DNA of 64,000 nt from Stratiolaelaps scimitus (lineage: Eukaryota; Arthropoda; Arachnida; Mesostigmata; Laelapidae): contig JABWDB010000009.1 in NCBI GenBank assembly GCA_019614645.1, positions 9,715,501 through 9,779,500 on the forward strand, read 5' to 3'. Positions within the stretch are counted from its first letter, which is position 1. Each line of letters starts with the position of its first letter. The notes beneath the pieces were generated by a model. The model had not been told where the DNA came from. It did not search any database and saw only the letters and a list, made by a program, of their open reading frames with translations. A program made the position numbers and the translations under genes. Of the stretch, positions 36,349 to 46,514 are shown piece after piece.

Positions 36349-37626
36349 TTTATCAATGCATAATATATGTATATATTTTCATATAGCGAGATTGAGCATT
36401 GCTAAGGGGCGAAATAGAAGGATTCGAAACATCTACCAGTGGCCTGATTCACCTAACTGCCGCCCCCATCTCAGCTGAGCTATCTGGGTACCACTACAAC
36501 AAGCAGAGTTATCAGTGCTGCTAGAAAAAGTTGAAGCCAGTTGCTAAAGACGATGCTGAAGTTTTCGAAGTGGGCGACGACTACGACGACGAAGTAGAAG
36601 AGAAACGGCAGAATTGTGACCGGCTGAATGTGTAGCCAATGGCCGGCGAAGAAGTGCACCCCATCAGAAGCAAGTTCATGCTTCGCTGAAGTTGTTGGCT
36701 GACTGGCAAACCCACAACCCAGCGAAGGAGGTCAGCAAAAATTCATCATTGTGCTGCTGTCCGCCACCGCTGCTGCCGTCGTCGTCTGCAAAAGACTTCT
36801 GCTTCTGCGAGTTCTGCGCTTCGAGTCGTAAGTGAGAGAGCTCTGATGCTCTCGACTACCGTCGCTCCGCGCCCGCGGCCCCCATCCGATTAATGGCCGA
36901 CGACCGATCGTAGTGGCTCGTGCTTGCTCTAACACGAGCACAAACAGAAGCCGAAGAACTAGCCAGCTCTTCTGTGTGCACAAGTGCTATTCGAATTGTT
37001 ATCAACGTATAAGAGGCGGCGAGGAGGTTCTTGCCTTGCGGAACCACCACCACCACCACTGAACAGCTCACATCCGTTGCGTTAGAGAGCTAGCTCACTC
37101 CCCCAGCACCGTGTGCAACTGTTCTGTTAACGACAGCAGCGGCAGCAGAAGTAATTGTCAGCGATTTGTGATTGTGCCGATGTCGCCGGCAACGTAATGC
37201 TTCCCGGAGATGGCCACACTCAACAGGAGCATTATAATCAGCCGAGATTGAAAGCAAGGTGGTGTCACATAGAATTCAGCAAACTGCGCTAACTCAACGG
37301 CTGAAGGCTGAATGTCAACGATGAATGCCGCGGTTTGCGGCTGTGTGTCGTAGGTGTCTCAGCGTCACCAGAGTATCTGACTCTGTGTGCAGGTCTGTCT
37401 GACTGTGCTTATTCGTAATTGTGAGCCTGTGGCTGTTGGCGGGCGGGGATCAGGGAACAGCGCCGGTTGAAGCTAATATAAAACGCCATTGACGATAACG
37501 TTGCAGGACAACAATTCGTGGCTGTCATTGAGCCAGATTTTTTTTTGTTTAATGAGAACTGCCTCTATTATTCTTTGCATAAGACGGTTTTTACATGACG
37601 TAGGGACAAGCGAGCTTCCAGGGCTG

Positions 37627-37637
37627 ATAAGCAGATA
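37627..37637. repeat. Target-site duplication, left, SINE copy 2
   Basis: ATAAGCAGATA here and ATAAGTAGATA at 37826-37836 differ at one base and bracket the SINE. Confidence 0.65.
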
Positions 37638-37825
37638 CTCGTGTCGAGGCCCGGTGATGTGGTGCATTCGTGTGCGCCTGCCGTTGCAACCGCGGGGGAG
37701 ACACGTAGGTGCACGGGTTCAATCCCCACCGTTGCACATTTACACTTAGTGGTCCGTCTTATGCAGCAATGTAAAACGCAATTCCGTGGACGTTCAGTGT
37801 TGGCTGAGAGTCAGCCCGAAAACAT
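37638..37825 (+). mobile_element. tRNA-derived SINE, copy 2 (plus strand)
   Basis: This copy is in the opposite orientation to the one at 32.7 kb and similar along its whole length, with scattered substitutions and small indels. The A box is TGGTGCATTCG at 37660-37670 and the B box GGTTCAATCCC at 37716-37726. Both boxes are identical in the two copies, which points to constraint or youth of the RNA polymerase III promoter. The body ends in a perfect 6-bp stem with a 3-base loop (GGCTGAGAGTCAGCC, 37802-37816) followed by CGAAAAC, with no poly(A) or simple tail. An 11-base imperfect duplication flanks it. Confidence 0.87.
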
Positions 37826-37836
37826 ATAAGTAGATA
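37826..37836. repeat. Target-site duplication, right, SINE copy 2
   Basis: ATAAGTAGATA, the right partner of 37627-37637. Confidence 0.65.
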
Positions 37837-40800
37837 TAAAACTAATTACGTGTACTAATGAGACCGTTCATTAAATATATATATATATACTAAACGCCAA
37901 GTGCTCTTGCATTTGCACCTGCTTGACCGGTTACTCCCACTATTACTACAACAACATGTCTTTTTCACCGAAAGTCATTCTACCATGGTTCGCATCGTCG
38001 AACGAGGACACTTCTTTATCACCCATTTAATAAGGTAAACACAAACATGGGTAGGTATTAGAAATAGGTTGGCGGTAGGTCCGTCTTTGAACTCGCTTGC
38101 CATTCTATCGTAGTCCATTTGTTTGAGTCGTCTTTAGATTGAAGTTGCATTTGCCAAGTGGCCCACTTAACAGAATAAGCAGCATTATCTACAGACACCA
38201 CGTCGTGGATAACGAGTGTGGGCACACATATATATATATATTATCCTCATGTCAATCTTTGCTCATCCGCTGTACAATAGTTGGTTAAATAATGTCTAGT
38301 CAACAGGTGGGAACTTTATGGGCCGCAACCTCACGGGCGCCGCTCTTTGTGTATTTTGGTGTAATCTGTTTGCCCACCCACGATCATCAACTACTGCGAG
38401 CTCGCTGCGGGTACACGCGGGAGACGGGATCTGAGCAGGGTTTCGATGATGCGGCTACGTAGCGTGTTTTGTTCTTGGCAAAAACGTTTCGTTGGTCTCT
38501 GTCAACTATTGAAATTGCGCATGGGCATGAAATCCAATTTGGTGGTCTCCGTCTCTTTCCGGCGAATAGAAGGGTTCGGTTCGGTTTAGTCTACTGACGT
38601 GGAAACTCGGTAGAGAGGTGTCACATCGTCCAGCGTGATCTACGCTGGTAATATAGAGAACGGGGTGCGGCCCAGCCCATACTGCCACAAGAAGAAGCGG
38701 AGGCCAGCTTGCGATTGCGATCGGCAAGAGGAAGGCAGATCATCTCAGCTGAGCTGAACGTGCGGTGAGATCGATACAAGTCGAATTTAAACAAAGCAAA
38801 CAAGGCGTTGGGTTAACACTTCGCACCTGTCTCGTCAAGTCGTCGTGGAAAAGATCAAGAGACACAATACCAGTGAACAACCACGGGCTGGTCGCGCCAC
38901 AAAACATCGGCCCAGTGCGAGCGCTATGATATTGTGGGATTTCTTTAGAAATTCCTTTTTATTCATTTGGGCATATATCTTGTGGGAACACAATGAAAAT
39001 GAGAGGCGTGCCATTCTTTCAGTGAACTGCGAATGGTTGTTATCAATTGGCTGTTTCGTTCACCGTCCCGTACTGTTACTATTAATACTATTATTATGCT
39101 AATTTTTGCTCGTTATACAAAAATGAACATTTTTTTTTATTATAGGTGCGCACATCGAAATGAACAAATAGCACATATCACGAAGGTGATAATGATTTAA
39201 GAGAATAGGTGAACAGGAGACAATTGCTGGTTAATCGAGCAAAGTGTATTCTCTCCGATTTCGAAGCATTAGGCACATTGGCGACAAACGATCGCTCCAA
39301 CTACGTCTAGCTCTTGGGGATAGTTGAAAATAAATTATAAAAGAAATCAACCATGTAATCTATACTATTTGAGAGTAGCTGTTTCCATTTATGGACTTTC
39401 AAACAAATAGTTCCACGTTCCGGGTCCATACGCGCGTTGGTTTGTGTCCTCGGCAAGCGTCAATCTATCCGAGTTCTTGTTTGTAATACAATAACTATTT
39501 CTGGCCAATAAGAAGAATAAAAGCTTAATTGGCCACCAATTGAGTCTATTTAGATCTACCATTGAGCGCCATAGTAACTGCCCATAGACGAATTATACTA
39601 GCGCCATCAGCGCGAACGGCGTCGACATGTGCCCGAACAAATAATGGGACGCCGACAAACTCTTTGACGTGTAAAGTGTCTCATGGTCACTGGAGCCGAA
39701 TGGCAAAGTAACCAACGATATCGTGATACCGTTACGGTGTCGAGACAACGGATCGCCCGCAGCGGAGACGCCTTGTCGGCACTGACATATATATCTGTTT
39801 CATCTGAGTGGATGACTGATGTCTCGATTGAACTCCAGCGAAGCAACACTGTCTCTCAGTCGCTCGGCTGAGGCTCATTATCGATGGGAGATGTCATTCG
39901 CACTGTGCATGCTGCTATACTGGATCAGTCAGTGCGGTACCATCGCTGGCGTAAAAGATGATTCCTTGCCTTGTTTCCGAACGGGTGGTCGAACGGGTCG
40001 TCGGATCTGCAATGCTGCTCAAGTGAATCTTCATCTTATCGGTATGGCTATGGTGATAGTTGAAGAGTTGAAAGTGGCCCTTGAAACCAAAGTTAGGTCG
40101 GAAAGGCACTAGTCGACTAAGGCAAATCCCCTCCGTACGTTTAACGGAGCTCACCAAGTTTAAGAGTTCATATCAGCATTTATATGTATACTGATTTTGT
40201 AAAAGGAGCATCGGAGACTTCGCCTACTTGGAGCATGCAACTCAACCTGCATCAGCTCCACACCTTTTTGGAGAGATGTTTCAAAGTTTCTGCCGAGTTC
40301 GGGCAGAAGTTCACCCGGGGGAGGAGAGTGTTCTATCCCGCTAGACTTCCGTCGGCAATATTCACGTCGTATTTTCTCATTCCTCAGCCTGAATATATAT
40401 TCTAAATCTCACCGTCGTTGACAGTAACGGCATCAAATGCGATTATATACAACATTCTCATGTAGCCGTTTCGAAGACATCGAATAATGAACGATCCAAA
40501 AGCGACATTCGTGAGTGAACTAACAACGGCCAAAGGAACTCCAGCTACTACTCGTGGTGCTGCTGCTGCTGCAGCGCGCCCGAGTACTCTTTAAGAGACG
40601 CATTCATTCTGAAAAATTTAGTGGATATATCTCGCAGCCGTCACCGCCGTTGCAAGGCAACACCGGTCGCAGCAACGTTGCCAGCCACCGGCGGCTGTGC
40701 TGGTGATGGTGTTGATGTTGTCACATAAATTTCAAATTTTATGATGTTATTTTTTAACCGCAACTGAAAGGGGAGACCCCCTTGCGCTCGTACTACACGA

Positions 40801-41460
40801 GAGCAAACGATTCGAAGGAAACCGCTGCAGCGTGGAGCTTAGGTCTACCCCTCCTTCTCTCAGGCAGGCCCCCACACCCCAGGTTCTAGTTCTAGTCCTA
40901 GTTGGCACCTTCCAGTGTGTAACATTGGCACATTGCTCCTTCATACGTTGTTTTGCTGTACTGTATTTCTATGCTGTGCGCAGCGACCAAACTTGATGAC
41001 AACAGCCAAAGAAAAGGCGTCAAGGTTACAGCGAGAGATAAAGATAACTCGGCAGAACTGCACACAGATAGATGCAATCTTGCAGTCGGCTATAGGTTAT
41101 GATTCCGAGTCCGCTAGAAGCTGAGGATTTACCGATCCATGCCGGCCGATGGATGACAGACTCACCAACGCGCGGTGAGCAGGGTAAATAGAGACCACAG
41201 CAACAACAACAACAGCAACAGCATCAGCAGTAGTAGTAGTGGCAGTAATAGCCTAGCTCAGTTCAGACAGGCCACAAGAATGATACGGAGAAGCGACAGA
41301 AAGCAAAGCAGGAGAAATAGCGATGCTACAAGCGACTTCAGCAACCACTGTATAATGCTAAACAAACAGAGAGGCATATGGCGGTCGTGATGAGGTCGTC
41401 GGAGCTCATTCAATGTGGCGGGCTACGTAGCGTGATGGTTGTCGTTTTTGGTGGCTGGTC

Positions 41461-41490
41461 GTTGACAGAAGTTGAGTTGACAGAAGTTGA
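41461..41490. repeat. 15-bp exact tandem duplication
   Basis: GTTGACAGAAGTTGA occurs twice head to tail with no mismatch. Confidence 0.95.
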
Positions 41491-41599
41491 GATCGCGGAG
41501 CGTAATTACGAAAACGAGTGCTAAATACGAACATGCATGCTTTGATTTAATGGATTTAAATCGAGCTGCCCATTGTGAATGTGTGTAATGAGGGTGAAC

Positions 41600-41600
<1 letters not shown>

Positions 41601-41632
<32 letters not shown>
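41601..41632. repeat. (GA)n microsatellite
   Basis: A GA array of about 32 bases with one T interruption near its start. Confidence 0.9.
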
Positions 41633-44600
41633 CAATGAAAACCGCATATATAATCCAACAGATTTTTTTAAAGCTTTTTAAATTTTATTTTTAAGCAAGA
41701 GTTAGGAGTATTCTGATAGATTCTGTCTGACTCATTGATATGACGGAAGGCCCGGCCTGTTTGGCGTCGACAGCGAAGTTCATGGAGGTGTCGTTGTCAT
41801 CTCAGTTGTTTCGGCACCAATTATATAGAATTATCTCGATTATCAATTTGATCAAGGTCAACCCCTGTTCGGTATACCGTCCCAATCGTGACCGGAAGTA
41901 AGAAAATTCGATTCAACTATTTGATATTGTTACAGCTATGACACAAAAGAAGGCTGTTTGGTAGATATCCCCGTCTTATACATCTAACAGTAAGACGAAG
42001 ATCTATGAAGATTTAACCTTTGCTACCTAAATTGATGTGATATCGATTCTGGGAGACCTCGTAGCTACTATTGAAACAGTGGGTAATTGTGCACACTCGA
42101 TAACTACGTGGCACCGAGTGAGAGTACTACATGCGGAGCCGATGAAAGCCTGAACGCCGAGACCTCACAGGGTGAGAACAAGATATCTGTCGGCTCAACT
42201 ATCACGACGAGGTCATAACCTGGACGAAGTTACCTGATCAATTAGCTTTCATTTAGAGAGAAAATATCGGGCATTCAGCGAATGCCTACAATCGTCCCTT
42301 CACGGAATTTCAATTAAACACTAAAATCACAGAGAAGAAGACGCCGGTAATTGCCTCTGCTCCCGTGTTGAACGGTATTGTGTGTTAGATCATCCAGTGG
42401 ACATCCGCTGAAACACAACGAGCTTTTGGTCACGATACGGGCCAACTATTTATAGAGCATTGCATAATAGTGCACACCTCTGCGGCAGGCATTTTTCTCC
42501 GCTTCATAACTTCTACAGTTTTTTTTTCGTTTTTGGCGAATAGCTGGCAATGCACAATACCGCCGCCCATAGCTACTGCCATGGGGCGCTGTGCAGCGAA
42601 TCAAAAAGAGGCCAGAAGAAGACAATTGGATAAACCGGCCACTTTCCTCTGTGTTGAAACACAGATAAGTTACATGAAAATAATGTAAGGTGTGAATAGC
42701 GTGGCCCAGCGAGCGACTAAGCAACAGGGGAACTCTGTTCGCGGCAGCAGGCAGGCTCGTATTGATCAGCGGCAGAACATCATATTACATATCTGGCTCA
42801 GTCGTCGGAGACAATTGTTGGGTGACACCGACGCCTGTAAAGATAGACCGATCGACCGGCGTATAAACTGTGAGTGAGTGGGCGGGTGCGTGCGTCATTG
42901 TGGTGCGCGATGCAGCTGCCCCCTTGCATTCATTCGTTCCCAGATTAAGAAAATTGCATGGCCTGTCACGTTCGGCGCGTCGCCGCATATATGAGTTTGC
43001 CACCGGTTGACGAGCACGGCAATAGCTGCTGTCGCAGCAGCCCAGCAGAGTCACACAGTCAGCCACGTTGTTTGACGTGACACACCCTGAGACATGCGTG
43101 ACATCACCGCCCGATTTGGCACCGCACGAATCTCATGAGAAAGAAATCTGCCGTGTCAGCTATTTGCCTGACTTCAGCGGACTGAAGCCGCGCGCTAACA
43201 ATGCTAATAAAATGAAGGCTGACAATTATATTTATACGGGGCAGAACGTGGCCGCGGAGGGGCCTGGACCGCAATTAAGTTGCAAAATCGAATCGAACGA
43301 ATGTTGATTGATTGAAAATTGAACAATCGAATTGCTAAGAGAGACGAATTTCAATTTCGATGATAACCGCTCGTATTTATACACACAGCCGCTTTGAAAA
43401 AACAGGAGGTCATTGTACATATTGTCGCATAAGAGATTGACATGAGCCTTTTAACAGCATCAAATCTCGTGGATTTCTCTGCCGAAATTGAGGTGCTCGT
43501 GCTGTTGGCGTCAATGGTTGGAAATTCGCTAGAGGAACGGTGTTGTCCACGTAGGGAAGTGCCACAAGCTCAACGATTGTCCCTGAATTACTGAATAGCT
43601 CGGTTGAGGGCGGCAAGGGTAGACTGGCAGTGATTTTGTTTGATGTTACAACTCGACTCTATTGGCTTGTGAGTATTTCCCCACAGATGAAAGACGCCGA
43701 CCGTGATTAGCTGCGAGAGCGTCCGCTGTGTCTAGCGCGACGTTGGCCTCCCATTGTCGATTTTCATATGAGTCATCCATTGGCAGCATGCTATGGTAGC
43801 GACACCTGCTTCGACTTCTGTTGAGTTTACGTTGCACTGAACCGCAACGTTGGCTCCGGTAGGGGCTTCGCAGTGTCGGTCTGTTCAGTGTGCTATCCTT
43901 GGCGACGGTTGGATACCTTCGTGACGACGCTGTCGTGTACAACGACTAGGGAAACTCAAAAAATGAGAACTGTCACACCCGTTCGCAACAGGCAAAAAGG
44001 GTCCTCACTAACATGAAATCATTGGTGTTGTTCTGGCTCGTGATAGTCCGTGCATTTTGATCAGTACGTGTGTCGCCGTTTTAATCAGTCGCTCTTCATA
44101 ATCTAATGATATAAAGCTAATAGCTGATGAAATGACTGAAATGGCTGTTAGTCTATGGTCGGTCGCTATTGGTTGTTACATGGTCTCTACCAATCGAAGT
44201 GTGGTTAGCCTTCCAAGCAAAAAATTGAGTGTCACGAAAATCCAGAATTCAATATGTGATAACCCAAAAATATAACTCAAATGCAGCGATAAAATTCGCT
44301 CAGAAGGTTAACAATGTTTTCGACTTTCATGAATTGTTTACTACTATTATTAGTTCGTGAAAAGCAAATATGTCATTTTTAATAGTGATCATAAAAGCGA
44401 TAGCAATCACATACAAATAGATAGATTTGCTCACGTGCGCGAGTGAGCTTCTTCAGTTAGACACTTCATATGCTCTAAAGTTTCCCACCTACCGATGGTA
44501 AGTGGTAAGCCCAGCCATGACATAGATCTACTCAATATGAGTGGTCAGTGAAAAAGAGGTATTTATCGATGGTCGACCAACCAACCAACCAACCCAAAAT

Positions 44601-45040
44601 TTCTCTTTGTCCTCTCGACACCCGTAGAAATTCGAGCTGTCAACACTAAATGAAGCTCTTATCGCGACGTACACTATCGACAGTGGTGGCACTCATACGT
44701 GGTGGCACTGCAAACACTTACACGGCGCCACTTCACAGAGTCAGTTATAAAGTTGCTCATTAGCAAAGTAACATGCGCTTTGAAGAGAGCGCGCGTTCTT
44801 TTTGGGAGCATTGTTCATCCGGAGTCCAAGGAGAAGAAGTTTCATCGATTGATGCAGAAGATGACGACGAAGATGAATCAGAAAGAAATGTCAAGGAATA
44901 ACGATTGGCAAGACAATTCATCCGACGTCAATGAGTGCCATGCGGGACGAATTGGCGAAAGGCTCGACGGTTGCTGTTGGCGTTTTATCTTCAGTCAATT
45001 TGTTATGGAAGATTCACGGAGCAATTTCGACTCTGCCAAT

Positions 45041-45092
45041 TTACATTGTATGCAGTTCCTTTAATAACCCAATAAAGCTTTAACTTTATTGG
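45041..45092 (+). repeat. LINE-like 3' tail, copy D
   Basis: ACATTGTATGCAGTTCCTTT followed by AATAACCCAATAAAGCTTTA matches tails A-C over the ATTGTA, CAGTTCC and AATAAnCC blocks. Its distal part also forms a hairpin: CCAATAAAG at 45069-45077 with CTTTATTGG at 45084-45092. Confidence 0.6.
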
Positions 45093-45296
45093 TATTACAT
45101 TGAGTTATATAGTATAATATCAAAGCTGATGGTATTCCTAGAGTATTCGTTACAGGGTTAAATGCCTCATCTCATCCCTGGAAGGCGTGACTGGATTAGG
45201 TAGAGTATTGAACAAGAGTCGGAGGTCCGCTCGCCTGGTATCGAGTGATACCCAACAATTTCCAAGCCCCAGGGCGGGGGTGACATGAACGTGGCT

Positions 45297-45328
45297 TTAG
45301 TGAATGGGTTTCTAAGTTAGTCCCACAC
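45297..45328 (+). repeat. 32-bp dispersed repeat, copy 1
   Basis: It begins TTAGTGAATGGGTTTCTAAG. It matches the reverse complement of 52554-52585 at 30 of 32 positions. Similarity fades on both sides, so this is a short conserved core or the only preserved piece of an older element. Confidence 0.65.
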
Positions 45329-45611
45329 TACCCACAATTACTATATTAGCTAAGTGACGAACCATTCAATCCCCAAACTATCCCGTTAAAAAGAGATACA
45401 AACGATAAAGGGTACCATCTTTTGGCTGTTTAAGCAACGAAGGTCGACGGACTCGACGTTAATGAAGTCTATGGTTAATTTCTGACGAGTCCCACACTGA
45501 CCGATTTATTGGAAAGTTCTTGCCATTATTTGCATAGATGAATATCAACGCTGTTTGCCATTCGAGTGCTTGCTATCCAGATGCTTTTAATCATTACATC
45601 AATACATGCGT

Positions 45612-45824
45612 CTAATGTTCAGAGCAGCGCAACGTAAAAGGGGTCTGAACGAGGTGAACGCACTTGGATGTCCTTCCTTCGTCGGAAACGATCTGACCTA
45701 AAACTGCCCTCCGTGAAGTATCCGCCTCAATTGCAAACGGTTGCGTCGAAATGCGGCCGCTCCGTCTACCATAAGATACTTCCTTTGGAAGCGTCATACG
45801 AGTGCTGAGGTCCTGTACAGGCAC
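45612..45824 (-). pseudogene. Possible Ty3/Gypsy pol relic (start of RNase H region)
   Basis: The minus frame contains QPFAIEADTSRRAVLGQIVS, then DEGR and SEH. This resembles the PF-I-E-D-AS...AVG.VLSQ..GRPVAF...SEK block at the RT/RNase H junction of Ty3/Gypsy polyproteins. The Asp and the Gln of that motif are present, but the region between GR and SEH is diverged. The frame stops at once afterwards, and RT motifs were not found upstream. It is interpreted as a short decayed fragment lying among other transposon remnants. The similarity is recalled from the family pattern, and chance resemblance cannot be excluded. Confidence 0.38.
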
Positions 45825-46450
45825 CCATCCGGATAACCTCCGCGCTCGTAACCCGTTAGGTATTCATTCAAAGATAACTTGGTTCCGTTACTAGTGATCT
45901 TAACAGGAGTTTTTAGCATCCTGCCATGGATATAGCTTTAGGTGAGATCGGGTGTGCTCCGTCAGCGAGTGGTGAACGTCCTGTCTACTCGGGAGCCCCC
46001 GCGACTCTACGAGTGATTCTGCACAACTCTTTTGGGACGACTACTGCCTCGGCAAGGCCCGTGCGTCTCAGGTCGATACATCTGACGGGTTCACCACCTC
46101 CATCACCCTTTTGTGCTGGGAAAGGCGACGCTACACTCTGTGCAGTGGGTCCATGCATAGTTCACTGACCGCTCAGAGGTGGATAGCCTTGAATCGGCTT
46201 AGGTGACCACCAGCTCGAAGAATAGCGGCTCTGAGACCACCAGAGACACTAGTCATGTCGTGCTTTGACACGGCCTCTTAGCTACAAAATAGATTCTTCC
46301 ACAAATTGGCCCAGATGGGTCCGAGTGAGGCTGGAGTCCGTTCAGCGTCGGTCGAACACGCACGTATAGGGGAAAAAAAGCATTGAATTATTGCTTGCTT
46401 CGTCTCAATGAATTCAGGATGAGGACAAATAGTCTTCGACGTGACATACA

Positions 46451-46514
46451 CGAGAACTTCAGCATTGTAAAAATTACAGTTCGTTTAACAAACCAATAAG
46501 CCTCTACCTATCTA
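46451..46514 (+). repeat. LINE-like 3' tail, copy C
   Basis: CGAGAACTTCAGCATTGTAA, then AAATTACAGTTCGTTTAACA, then AACCAATAAGCC. It shares CGAGAACTT-AGCATTGTAAAA with copy A and the CCAATAA-CCT-TACCT end with copy B. It therefore bridges the two versions of the tail. Confidence 0.65.

Larger units (their letters stand above)
32924..37620. other. Spacer, no supported gene
   Basis: It contains a 24-bp perfect palindrome at 34.7 kb, homopolymer C and G runs at 35.6 kb and a long AT array at 36.3 kb. ORFs are short or open on both strands, and I found no domain or good exon structure. Confidence 0.5.
37840..45030. other. Spacer, no supported gene
   Basis: AT-richer than the first half. It holds a (GA)n array at 41601-41632 and a 15-bp tandem duplication at 41461-41490. 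ORFs are short with no recognisable domain. A plus-strand frame ending at 44901 has an acidic Asp/Glu-rich tail and might be a terminal exon, but I cannot support it. Confidence 0.5.

Noticed and set aside
44577..44594. CCAA tetranucleotide run
   Set aside because: Too short to matter; ordinary simple sequence.
44809..44901. Acidic Asp/Glu-rich frame as a terminal exon
   Set aside because: Low-complexity GAA/GAC sequence. No supported acceptor and no domain.
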